A model generated the notes under the pieces. That model had not been told where the DNA came from. It ran no database searches and saw only the letters and a program-made list of their open reading frames with translations. This document shows, piece after piece, positions 6,004-14,106 of a stretch of 14,106 nt of DNA. This stretch comes from CAYVMN01 sp964452575 (GTDB lineage Bacteria > Desulfobacterota > DSM-4660 > Desulfatiglandales > Desulfatiglandaceae), in contig CAYVMN010000125.1 in NCBI GenBank assembly GCA_964452575.1, positions 1-14,106 on the forward strand. Reading direction: 5' to 3'. A program made the position numbers and the translations under genes. Position 1 is the first letter of the stretch, and each line of letters opens with the position of its first letter.

Positions 6004-6471
6004 ATGGACCTGAGATTTAGATATCCAAAGCTCCTCACGTTCCACGCAGACAGCGCCTGGGACGGTAAGACAGGCGGCACTGCAACAATGAGTCAGGGCC
6101 GCAAAATCGCCTTTGACGCACCCGAGACATTCGGCGGCATGGGAAAAGGGATCTGCCCAGATGAATTGTTTGTCTCGGCCATTCTTGGATGTCTGAACAA
6201 TACATTCCTTGACTTTCAAAGGGCGTTCGACATCCAGCTTGTCCTGTTGAACCTTCAGGGTAAGGCCACTGTGGGATTTGACGGGAGGGGGTATATTATC
6301 AAGGATATTACTGTCTCAGGGGAAATAGTGGTTGAAAAAGGCGAGATGAAAATCGGCGAAAGGTGCCTGGAGCTGATGAAGGAGTATTGCCATCTTACCC
6401 GTACAATTAAGAACTGTATTCCGGTCCAGTTTAACATCGCGGTGAGTGAAGGAGAGGATACTGTCCGGTGA
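6004..6471 (+). CDS. OsmC/Ohr-like family protein
   Basis: A 155-residue OsmC-fold protein. Family landmarks are the N-terminal strand region WDGKTGGTATM, the central helix CPDELFVSAILGCLNNTF with the candidate reactive Cys63, and a second cysteine in EYCHLTRT (Cys129), the usual partner in peroxide-reducing OsmC/Ohr members. Cys51 and Cys138 are extra. OsmC/Ohr proteins reduce organic peroxides with thiol donors, but many OsmC-like proteins have no proven activity, so the reaction is not certain. Sec-containing OsmC-like proteins are known in some bacteria; this one has Cys. ATG 6004 has AAGGAG at 7-nt spacing. It lies 67 nt after the SMC-like gene, same strand, probably the same operon. Confidence 0.82.
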   Translation: MDLRFRYPKLLTFHADSAWDGKTGGTATMSQGRKIAFDAPETFGGMGKGICPDELFVSAILGCLNNTFLDFQRAFDIQLVLLNLQGKATVGFDGRGYIIKDITVSGEIVVEKGEMKIGERCLELMKEYCHLTRTIKNCIPVQFNIAVSEGEDTVR

Positions 6472-6544
6472 AATGGCTTTCTGCAGCCCTGACTTGAGAC
6501 CCTTTGGTACTTGATGAGAGTTGAAAAGAGAAGGAGTGTTGGTC

Positions 6545-8290
6545 ATGGAAGGGATATGGCTCAAGGAGTTTTCGCAAACCGCATTCCCTTGGGCGTTTGC
6601 GTTTCTTACCGGCGTGTTGCTTCTCCGATATAATCGGAGAAACAAGAACCCCTTGGAATGGAGGACGGTCGACCGTTGCCTCCTTCTCATTTCCCTATTT
6701 TGCTTTGTGGGAGGGGCCAGCAATCTCGTCATGACCATTGCGGTATCAAAGTATTTTGGGCGCTTGCCCTGGATCAATTGGAATATTATACAATTGGGCT
6801 ATAAATTAAATCGAATTGTCGGGATTCCCTGGATACTCCTCTTGCTCTTAGGCCTATGGTTACGTCGGCGCTCTCCTGAAAGCAGGGCCTTTGTACACAT
6901 TGTTATTCAATACAACGCAGTTCATGTGTCACTGGTATGTTACGCCTTTGGGTCTGTGACCCACCCAGGGCCGTTTCTCCTGGGGATGGCCTTTGGGACC
7001 CTCAACTTCCTCCTCTTCGAAACGAAAATCGCCCTGCCGTGGGCCATCACCTTCATAGCCCTCACCCTGGGTTCATCAATAGCTACGTGGGCTGGACTTA
7101 TACCATACGCACCCGTCTTTTCATCATCTCCCTTTACGGACGGAAGGATAGAGACCTATTATTTTGCTGGCACCCTAGCCATTGTGATGGTGGTCTTTCT
7201 CCTCATGCTCCTGCTCACTGCCTATGTCTTCATCCGGTGGAGGGACCGGGAGGCAAAGGTGGCTGAGATGACCGATCTTCTCAAGAAGATGTTCGGCCGG
7301 TACCTGTCGACAGAGGTCATGAATTCCCTCATTGAGAACCCTTTGGCCCTCGAATTAGGGGGCGAGAAGCGGAGAGTCACGATTATGATGACCGACCTGA
7401 GGGGCTTTACTGCCCTCTCAGAGCGCCTTGAGCCTGAGCGGGTCGTTCAGTTGCTCAACTCCTATTTCGAGGTCATGGTGGAGGTGGTCCTTAAATACAA
7501 CGGCACCATAAATGAAATAATCGGAGACGCCCTCCTTGTCATCTTTGGTGCGCCACAGGAGATGCCGGACCGGGCCGAACGGGCCATTGCATGTGCCATT
7601 GCCATGCAAAACGCCATGGCCGAGGTAAACAGAGAGAACCGCGCTAATGGGCTTCCAGAGCTGGAAATGGGGATCGGTCTCAACGAGGCCGAGGTGATAG
7701 TCGGGAACATAGGATCCAGCAAGAGAAGCAAGTATGCCGTGGTGGGGAGCGGCGTTAACATGACAAGCCGGATTGAGTCCTATACGGTCGGTGGACAGAT
7801 ACTGATCTCGGAATCCCTGTATGAACAGGCCGGCGAGATCATGCGCATTGACGCCCAGCGAGAGGTATTTCCTAAAGGGGCTGAAACGCCGCTAAAGATT
7901 TACGAAGTAGGAGGCATAGCCGGGGGGTTCAATCTCGCCCTGGAGGAGATGGACCCTGCTCCTGTTGCCCTTGTGCGACAAATTCCAGTGCGGTACGCGG
8001 TGCTCGAGGGCAAGCACGTGGGGAGAAAGGGCATCGAGGGCCTTATGGTCAAACTCTCAAAAAAATGTGCTGAGATTGACCTCGACGAACCCGTCGAGCT
8101 CCTGAGCAACCTAAAGATGAACCTGAGAGGAGTCGACGAAGACCTGATGGATAAGGTCTTCTATGGCAAGGTGATAGGGAATGCCGGGGATCGTGGAAAT
8201 CCCCACGTAATTCGCTTCACAGCGGTTCCGCCGGAGGTGAGGTCATATCTGCAGGCCCACCGGCAACATGCCTCGAAAGGCCTCACATAG
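6545..8290 (+). CDS. Membrane-bound class III adenylate/guanylate cyclase
   Basis: A 581-residue protein. About seven hydrophobic segments occupy residues 12-230 (for example 12-28, 45-67, 92-106, 115-137, 142-158, 163-185, 205-230), followed by a linker (MFGRYLSTEVMNSL) and a class III cyclase domain at about 277-455. Metal-binding Asp284 (MMTDLRGFT) and Asp328 (IIGDAL) and transition-state Asn405 and Arg409 are present, so it should be active. The base-selecting positions are atypical: Glu324 where adenylate cyclases have Lys, and Ala398 where Asp, Thr or Cys is usual. The C-terminal 110 residues look like a beta-rich, possibly PilZ-like domain (weak). ATG 6545 has AAGGAG 8 nt upstream. The gene starts 73 nt after the OsmC-like gene and converges on the HdrC::GltD gene. 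The signal sensed is unknown. Confidence 0.85.
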   Translation: MEGIWLKEFSQTAFPWAFAFLTGVLLLRYNRRNKNPLEWRTVDRCLLLISLFCFVGGASNLVMTIAVSKYFGRLPWINWNIIQLGYKLNRIVGIPWILLLLLGLWLRRRSPESRAFVHIVIQYNAVHVSLVCYAFGSVTHPGPFLLGMAFGTLNFLLFETKIALPWAITFIALTLGSSIATWAGLIPYAPVFSSSPFTDGRIETYYFAGTLAIVMVVFLLMLLLTAYVFIRWRDREAKVAEMTDLLKKMFGRYLSTEVMNSLIENPLALELGGEKRRVTIMMTDLRGFTALSERLEPERVVQLLNSYFEVMVEVVLKYNGTINEIIGDALLVIFGAPQEMPDRAERAIACAIAMQNAMAEVNRENRANGLPELEMGIGLNEAEVIVGNIGSSKRSKYAVVGSGVNMTSRIESYTVGGQILISESLYEQAGEIMRIDAQREVFPKGAETPLKIYEVGGIAGGFNLALEEMDPAPVALVRQIPVRYAVLEGKHVGRKGIEGLMVKLSKKCAEIDLDEPVELLSNLKMNLRGVDEDLMDKVFYGKVIGNAGDRGNPHVIRFTAVPPEVRSYLQAHRQHASKGLT

Positions 8291-8479
8291 TTGGTTCCCC
8301 CCGCCTTTCCCGTAGCATCATAGAGGTCACATGCCCTGTTAACACATGCCCTATCCTTGACGTGGCCCGAGAATTCTATTAATCTTATTTAGAGTAAAAC
8401 TGGTTATTTTATTTAGGCTACATTTTCAGCGGAAACGGGGAGAAGCAATGGCAGAAAGACTCAGGGTGGCCTCAGGAGT
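8291..8479. other. Convergent intergenic region with short direct repeats
   Basis: This separates the cyclase gene from the end of the HdrC::GltD gene. It holds a 10-bp direct repeat CACATGCCCT at 8328-8337 and 8343-8352, and TTATTTAG at 8385-8392 and 8409-8416 in an AT-rich stretch. No gene, promoter or clear terminator is seen. GACTC (8458-8462) and GAGTC (8476-8480) could form a weak hairpin at the end of the minus-strand gene. Confidence 0.4.
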
Positions 8480-10264
8480 CTACCAGCTTGAAGTGACTAA
8501 GGTTTTAAGTTGGGCCCCGCACGTCCTCAAACACCGTTCTGCCTCACATCTGGCCTGTTCCTCACTAAATCCCAGATCGATCTCTTTAAAGGTCCTCCTC
8601 CGTTCTGCCAGGGAGAGGCGGGGCATTGATTCCCTTTCTCGAAACTCAACTTTCTCAGATATAAACGCGATCCCTTTCCAGTCACGCCTCTGCCCGGCCT
8701 CGGCATCTTCACCCTTCAAGAAGCGATCTATTGACCTTGCCGCCTCCTTTCCAAAGGCGACCGCTTCCACAACAGTCCCTGGACCCGAAACCGCATCCCC
8801 CCCTGAGAAGATTCCCGGAATTTGCGTCCTCCCCGTGTGCGGATCGGCGATTAGGCGCCCATTTCTGCCAATATTCATTTCCAACCCATGGGGCAGACAG
8901 GTTAGGTCCGGCGCCTGACCGATGGCAATGACCACCGTTTCCGCCCTGATTCTGAATTCAGACCCTTCAATAGGCACAGGTCTGCGCCGACCCGAGTCAT
9001 CGGGGTCTCCCAAGCTCATGCGAATGCACTCAAGTCCGGAAACCTTCCCGTTTTCGCCCAGGATTTTTACAGGTGCTGTCAGGAACTGGATATCAATTCC
9101 CTCCTCCAGGGTTTCGTCGACCTCCCACGGGCTTGCCGGCATTTCCTCTCGCGTCCTCCTGTAAAGGATCGCCACACTGTGAGGTCCTGATCGCCTTGCC
9201 ACGCGGCCGCAATCAACCGCAGTATTTCCGCCGCCAATAACAACCACCCTGCCCTCGCAAACGGGCATGTTATTCAAATTTATGTCTCTCAAGAACGTGA
9301 GGCCGTCGAAGACGCCGGCCAACCCATGTTCATTAGGGATACCGAGCTTTATGGCACGCTGACATCCAATGCCGACAAAAATGGCATTGAATTCCCTTTG
9401 CAGTTCCATAAAACCGATATCCTTTCCGACCTCGACGTTGAGTCTGATATCTACCCCTAACCTCTTAATCACCTCAATTTCAGCCTGGAGGATATTTCGA
9501 GGTAAGCGAAACTCAGGAATTCCCAGGACCATCATACCCCCGGCCGCAGGAAGTTTCTCAAAGACGGTTACATGATAACCTTCGATAGCCAAGTAATAGG
9601 CTGCCGTAAGCCCGGCCGGTCCTGCCCCTATGACGGCAACTCCCTCTTTCTTGCCAGGCTTCTTCCTCGGGACATAGGAAGTCTCCTTTGAGATATCCAG
9701 ATCCGCCAGAAAACGTTTCAAGAACTCGATGGCAATTGGTTTATCGATCCCTCCCCTGTTGCACTGCAGCTCACAGGGATGGGGACATATACGTCCGCAT
9801 ACGGCCGGGAAGGGCATCTCTTCTTTGATGAGCTTCAGTCCTTCTTCATACCTTCCGTCTGCAACAGCAGCCACAAAACCGGGGATACTGATGTGTGCGG
9901 GACAGGCTGCCTTGCAAGGGGCGGTCCCCCACCTCTCCACGTCCTTACCGCCGGGATATTCCCCACCCATGACCATTTCTCGAAGCACATCCACAACAGA
10001 GCTAAACCGGATATCCTGGGGACAGACAACCGCACACGAATCACAATGGGTGCAGTGCCAAATCGTGGGGGAGCTCAGAAGCCTATCCTTGAGGCCCATT
10101 TGGATCATATGAAGGATTTTTCTCGGATCAAAGCCGGTTCCTGATTCACTGACCGGACATATACCTGCACAGCTGCCGCAGCCGAAGCACCGACTGACCA
10201 GCTCTCCGCCCGGTATGACACTGACTTCGGATTTGAATCTCGGTTGGAAATGGGTGTTTGTCAA
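8480..10264 (-). CDS. HdrC::GltD-like fusion, Fe-S and FAD/NAD(P) oxidoreductase
   Basis: A 594-residue fusion. Residues 1-100 are HdrC-like with two [4Fe-4S] motifs (Cys26/29/32/36 and Cys71/74/77/81). Residues about 110-200 are the GltD/DPD-type Fe-S domain (Cys117, 121, 156, 160, 164, 168). From 205 on is a GltD/NfnB-like flavoprotein with FAD loop GAGPAG (213-218), NAD(P) loop GGGNTA (344-349) and the late FAD motif IFSGGDA. A Cys-rich tail (EAERCLRTC) closes it. It probably links an NAD(P)H flavin site to the HdrA/MvhD electron chain in the cytoplasm. Start is a TTG at 10264, 16 nt after the mvhD stop with AAGGAT upstream; an in-frame stop further upstream limits alternatives. It is last in the hdrA operon. 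No HdrB-type CCG domain is present. Confidence 0.88.
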   Translation of the reverse strand: MTNTHFQPRFKSEVSVIPGGELVSRCFGCGSCAGICPVSESGTGFDPRKILHMIQMGLKDRLLSSPTIWHCTHCDSCAVVCPQDIRFSSVVDVLREMVMGGEYPGGKDVERWGTAPCKAACPAHISIPGFVAAVADGRYEEGLKLIKEEMPFPAVCGRICPHPCELQCNRGGIDKPIAIEFLKRFLADLDISKETSYVPRKKPGKKEGVAVIGAGPAGLTAAYYLAIEGYHVTVFEKLPAAGGMMVLGIPEFRLPRNILQAEIEVIKRLGVDIRLNVEVGKDIGFMELQREFNAIFVGIGCQRAIKLGIPNEHGLAGVFDGLTFLRDINLNNMPVCEGRVVVIGGGNTAVDCGRVARRSGPHSVAILYRRTREEMPASPWEVDETLEEGIDIQFLTAPVKILGENGKVSGLECIRMSLGDPDDSGRRRPVPIEGSEFRIRAETVVIAIGQAPDLTCLPHGLEMNIGRNGRLIADPHTGRTQIPGIFSGGDAVSGPGTVVEAVAFGKEAARSIDRFLKGEDAEAGQRRDWKGIAFISEKVEFRERESMPRLSLAERRRTFKEIDLGFSEEQARCEAERCLRTCGAQLKTLVTSSW

Positions 10265-10280
10265 TGTGAAAGGCCCATCC

Positions 10281-10898
10281 TTATCCGCTTACAGCCGACA
10301 TTTCGCGAGAAATGGCCTCGTTCAACTTTTCCGACATCCTGGCCTCTATCACCTGAGAGGAATAATCATCTGCCTTTCTCAGTTCCACGGCGACCCTGGC
10401 AAACCGCGTACGCAATTTAAGGTTCGCTGCAACAGACCTGGCCGCGGATAACCTCAATTTGAGTTTCTCTAAGGGCATTCCCTCTGACTCTCCGAGCAGG
10501 CCCAATTCTCTTATGTGCTCGGTGAACTCCGTTATCAATTTCACATAAAGCGGGGCCTCAGCGGCAGAGGCCCAGTCAAGGGCAACCCTGTCTGGATGGA
10601 CGCCTGCCTCTTCCAGAATCCTCCGGGCGAAATGGGCGGTGAGGATGGCGTCATAATTACCAACCTGGTAATGGCATTCCCCGAGTTGTCAGCCGCCCAC
10701 AAAGACGCCGTCAGCACCTGAGCAGAAGGCTTCAATAATGAACAGGGGGTCCATTCTACCGGTACACATAATCCGGATGACCCTTATATTGGGGGGATAC
10801 TGAAAACGGGAAATCCCCGCAGAATCCGCTGCCGCATAACAGCACCAGTTACAAAGGAAACCCAGGATTCTTGGCTCAAATGATTTCTTACCGGTCAT
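10281..10898 (-). CDS. mvhD: MvhD/FrhD-type [2Fe-2S] subunit, selenoprotein with TGA at codon 70 read as Sec
   Basis: ATG at 10898 follows GGAGG at 10-nt spacing and lies 20 nt after the hdrA stop. The frame encodes ILGFLCNWCCYAAAD (Cys16, 19, 20), the IMCTGRMDP motif (Cys45), then GADGVFVGG, a TGA at 10689-10691, then QLGECHYQVGNY (Cys75), and continues in the same frame to the TAA at 10281. MvhD proteins read GG-C-H-x-G-D-C-H-Y here, so the TGA replaces a conserved Cys. With Sec the product is 205 residues. MvhD carries a [2Fe-2S] cluster and passes electrons between HdrA and a hydrogenase or dehydrogenase; Sec forms of this family (such as VhuD of methanococci) are known. Without readthrough it would be called as a 69-residue fragment plus an orphan C-terminal piece. 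Confidence 0.93.
10656..10672 (-). promoter_or_regulatory. SECIS-like hairpin of mvhD
   Basis: On the minus strand, ATTACC (10672-10667) pairs perfectly with GGTAAT (10661-10656) around the loop AGGTT, which starts 23 nt after the TGA. Position and the AGGU loop agree well with bacterial SECIS elements such as that of E. coli fdhF. Confidence 0.7.
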
Positions 10899-10918
10899 TA
10901 AAGAAAAACCTCCAATAA

Positions 10919-13900
10919 CTAGCCGCCTTCTCCGTAGGCCCTTATCTGGGCCATAATCTGTTCGCTGCTGAAACCCCCCATGGATATGGCCATTGCAGGG
11001 CAATGGGAGGCGCAAATTCCGCACCCCTTACATGATGCCGAGACCGTGTCCGCCTTTTTCTTATTTCCAACCCTTGTCATCTGAATGGCATTGTATGGGC
11101 AGAGGCCTTCACATATTCCGCATCCGATACAGGTCTCCTGATCCACTGAAGAAACGATCGGCTCTACTGCAATATATCCCCTGGCCAGATGGATACATGC
11201 CTTACCGGCAGCGGCCTTGGCCTGGGCAACGGACTCGGAGATAGGCCTGGGGGAATGGGCAAGACCGCAGAGGTAAACCCCGTCTACTGAAAACTCCACG
11301 GGCCGAAGCTTAGGATGGGCCTCCAAAAAGAACCCACTCTCGGTGAGCGTGGTCTTGAGAATCCTAGCCAACCCCTCTGTCTCTGCAGGTACGATGCCCA
11401 CTCCCAAGACAAGGAGATCAGGCCCAAGGGCCATCTTCTCTCCCAAGAGCTTGTCCCAGAATTCTACGCGGAGTCTCCCGTCTCGTTCAGTCACATCCGG
11501 AGGATTATTTCCATCAAAATGGATGAAACTGACCCCTTTTTCACGGGCCAGGTTGTAGGCATCCTCCATGAACCCGTAAGTCCGCATGTCTCTGAAGAGA
11601 ACGGTTATGTCGGTCGACGGGTTGCGGTCCATGATCTGAATGGCATTCTTAACGGCCTGAGCGCAACACACCTTGCTGCAGTAGGACAGGTCTTCTCCTC
11701 TGGAGCCTACACACTGAATCATGACAATACTGTTTGTCGTCTCGATACGATTAGAGCTCGCCAACATCTCCTCCAGTTCGAGTTGCGTAACCACGTGACT
11801 CGATTGACCATACAGATATTGTTTGGGCCCATACGGCCTCCCCCCCGTGGCCACCACAATAACTCCGTGCTGTAAGGTCTCGGTCCCTTTCTCGGTTTGA
11901 AGCGTGGTGGCATAGTTGCCAACGTAGCCTGAGATTTCCTTTATATGGGCATTAGTATAAACCGTCACCCGTTCATGGGACATGACTTCCTCTATGAGAC
12001 CCTTCAGGAATAGACGGGGATCATCACCGCTGAGCATGAACCTGACGTCCCTGAGATTGCCTCCCAGCCCTGATGATCTTTCCACCAAAAAGCAGTCGAA
12101 TCCTTGCCGGGCTATGCTCAGGGCGGACGTAATCCCTGAGAGACCCCCTCCAATGACCAGGGCCTTTGGGGTGACTGCGATCCTCTGTTCCGGTAAGGAG
12201 CGTAACAAGCGGGCCTTGGCCACGGCCATTCTGACCTGGTCTTTGGCCTTTTGTGTTGCCTCTTCAGGGAGATGGGAATGGACCCATGAGCAATGATCCC
12301 TGATATTGGCCATCTCAAACAGGGACCTGTTCAGGCCGGCATTCTTCAGGGTTTCCTGAAACAGGTGCTCATGGGTGCGTGGCGTACACGCGGCCACCAC
12401 CACTCGATTCAGGCGGTTCTCTTTGATCTTAGTTGTAATGAGTTCCTGGGTGTTCTGGGCACAGCTATAAAGATTCGTATCTGTAAAGACCACATTTTTC
12501 AGAGTTGCAGCATAATCCGCCACGTCCGGGACATCAACAACGCCGCCGATATTGCTGCCGCAAGAGCAGACAAACACGCCGATACGGGCCGATTCCCTTA
12601 TCTCTATTTCATCTGGATAGACCTTCACCTCAACTTTCGTATTTCGCGCCTGAGAGAGGGCCTCGGCGGCTAGGGCGGCCGCACCGCTCGCATCGGTAAC
12701 GCTCTCCGGCACATCCTTGGGGCCCTGAAAGGCGCCCGCTACAAAGACGCCGGGGCGGGAGGTCTCAAGCGGCGAAAAACCCTGGGTCCTGCAAAAATCA
12801 TATTGGTTCAGCTCGATACCGGCGGCCTTTGATAAAGGACACGCATCTTCAGGGGATTCAAGCCCTTCAGGGAGCACCACCATATCAAACACCTCCCTGC
12901 AATGCTCCCCCTCCTCTTTCACGTATTTCAGTTCAAGGCCTTTACCCCTGGGCCGAATACTTCCAAATCGGCTTCTCACAAAGCGGATGCCCTCCTCTTT
13001 GGCTCGCATCCTGGCATTATCGAATTCCTTCCCATGGGTACGCATGTCCATATGGAAAATAACTATATCCAGATCGGGGTTGTGGTCCTTGGCCACTAAG
13101 GCCTCTTTGATTGCATACATACAGCATACGGACGAACAATAACCGTTGCCGCTTGACAGGTCTCTGCTGCCGATGCATTGAAGAAAGGCGATCCTTTCAG
13201 GGTGTTCCCTGTCTGATGGTCTGATAATCTCGCCCATGAAAGGCCCAGAGGCCGATGTCAAACGCTCAAATTCCAAACCGGTTACCACATCACGGAATCT
13301 CCCATAACCATATCTTGCCAGTACATCTCTTCGGATATGGCCAAACCCAGGAGACAGGATCACCGCACCCACATGAAGATCCGTATGCTGGGGTTGTTGA
13401 CCAAAGTCAATGGCCTTGGCGAGGCAGACCCTCTCGCATTGTTTGCATTCTTTTTTTGTCAGGAATAGACAGGCATTCTCATCTATATGAAAGGCGGCGG
13501 GAATGGCCTGCTGGTAATCAATGTGCACCGCCTTGGTGCAGGAAAGCCCTTCATTGTAAGGGTCTTTGACAGGCATCGGGCAGTAACCCGTGCACGTGCC
13601 GCAGGCAGTGCACAGTCCTTCATCCACATAACGGGGCAGACGTCGGACCCTTGCAGTGAAATTGCCGACTTCACCCTCAATCGACAATAATTCTGCCTTG
13701 GTAATGATCTCAATGTTTGGAGACCGACCGGCCTCTACCAGTTTGGGTGCCAGGATTCAGATGGCGCAATCATTGGTCGGAAACGTCTTGTCCAACTGCG
13801 CCATCACACCTCCTATAGAGGTATGTTTATCTAACAGATAGACATAGTAGCCCAATTCAGCCAGGTCCAGCGAGGCCTGTATACCGGCAATCCCCCCTCC

Positions 13901-13951
13901 GACAACCAGCACGGCTCCGATGAGATCCCCTTTGCTCTTGATTCGATTCAT
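10919..13951 (-). CDS. hdrA: HdrA-type flavin/Fe-S electron-transfer subunit, selenoprotein with TGA at codon 65 read as Sec
   Basis: Reading the TGA at 13757-13759 as Sec gives a 1010-residue HdrA. The FAD loop GGGIAG (18-23) leads to FPTNDCAI, Sec65, then ILAPKLVEAG; HdrA proteins have Cys in D-C-x-x-C-x-L-x-P-K, and Sec variants are known in methanogens and Desulfobacterota. A ferredoxin region follows (Cys114/117/120/124, then CKQCERVC), a CSCG motif, a second flavin domain (GGGLSGITSA) and a C-terminal two-cluster ferredoxin (CIGCGICEGLCP and CKGCGICASHCP). HdrA carries FAD and passes or bifurcates electrons. The start is uncertain: ATG 13951 has GGAG 10 nt upstream, GTG 13987 is an alternative, and the frame is open to the window edge. 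Without Sec readthrough the first 64 residues would be lost as a separate short frame. First gene of the operon with mvhD. Confidence 0.93.
13720..13735 (-). promoter_or_regulatory. SECIS-like hairpin of hdrA
   Basis: On the minus strand, GAGGCC (13735-13730) pairs with GGTCTC (13725-13720), including one G-U pair, around the loop GGTC, which starts 28 nt after the TGA. The GGUC loop matches the apex of the classical fdhF SECIS. Confidence 0.65.
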
Positions 13952-14106
13952 ACGAATATGGCTCCGGGACTGAAAACTCCGCAACACTTTAGCGTTTTGA
14001 AAGAAAGGCAGGCGACCGCGAGGGTCTTTTTTCCAAAGGACGTAAAGGATTGCATCACTCCATAGAACGGCAGTGAGGTCTTGAACCTCGTTACGGAACA
14101 GCCCCA
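13952..14106 (-). other. Region upstream of hdrA at the window edge
   Basis: No separate gene can be supported. The hdrA frame is open through this whole stretch without an ATG, GTG or TTG before the GTG at 13987, so it may be leader or an N-terminal extension. A near match to the padR-type operator, GTCCTTTGGA on the minus strand (14041-14032), lacks the final C and the GATT tail. GAGGT (14075-14079) and ACCTC (14085-14089) form a small hairpin. Confidence 0.3.

Noticed and set aside
8328..8352. Direct repeat CACATGCCCT as a CRISPR or attachment site
   Set aside because: Two 10-bp copies only, 15 bp apart, with no cas, integrase or further copies. Probably incidental.
8448..8918. Plus-strand 156-residue frame with a nearby ATG
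   Set aside because: It lies opposite the clear HdrC::GltD coding sequence, and its low-complexity Ser/Pro-rich product has no recognisable motif.
14032..14041. Third copy of the padR-type operator upstream of hdrA
   Set aside because: Only GTCCTTTGGA matches; the last arm base and the GATT tail differ. A 10-of-11 match on either strand of 14 kb is not improbable by chance.

Overview
The window looks like chromosomal DNA of a strict anaerobe, most likely a member of the Desulfobacterota (former Deltaproteobacteria) or a close relative. The grounds are an HdrA/MvhD-type flavin and Fe-S electron-transfer operon, a PadR regulator of a type I associate with such bacteria, and heavy use of selenocysteine (Sec). 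This assignment rests on gene content, not on a search.

The main result is that four genes contain an in-frame TGA that is best read as Sec, so a standard gene caller would split or truncate all four. They are hdrA (minus strand, TGA at 13757-13759), mvhD (minus strand, TGA at 10689-10691), and two paralogous 97-residue thioredoxin-fold proteins (plus strand, TGA at 3828-3830 and 4638-4640). In each case the reading frame and family homology continue across the TGA. The TGA takes the place of a redox or cluster cysteine. A small hairpin with a G-rich loop starting 23-33 nt past the TGA resembles a bacterial SECIS element.

Layout. 1-133: terminator-like hairpin, then a promoter with palindromic operator candidates. 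134-2000 (+): PadR regulator, G3E/CobW GTPase and a CxxC thioredoxin-like protein, apparently one operon. 2024-2215 (-): a small cysteine-rich protein, convergent with that operon. 2339-2983 (+): Rossmann-fold protein of unknown role. 3024-3652 (+): a broken YkgJ-type Cys-cluster gene. 3653-3785: a second promoter region carrying the same 15-bp element found upstream of padR. 3786-6471 (+): UxxC selenoprotein A, an unknown protein, UxxC selenoprotein B, an SMC-type ATPase with almost no coiled coil, and an OsmC-like protein. 6545-8290 (+): a membrane-bound class III nucleotide cyclase. 8480-13951 (-): hdrA, mvhD and an HdrC::GltD-like fusion, tightly spaced as one operon.

Working hypothesis. 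The left half is a PadR-controlled thiol/selenol redox module: three small thioredoxin-fold proteins (one CxxC, two UxxC), an OsmC-type thiol protein, a metal-handling GTPase and an SMC-like ATPase. The shared operator-like element upstream of both transcription units suggests a common regulator. The right half is a soluble electron-transfer complex in which HdrA (FAD, Fe-S, Sec) would pass electrons through MvhD (2Fe-2S, Sec) to or from a pyridine-nucleotide-linked HdrC::GltD subunit. No HdrB-type catalytic subunit, hydrogenase or Sec biosynthesis gene lies in the window.
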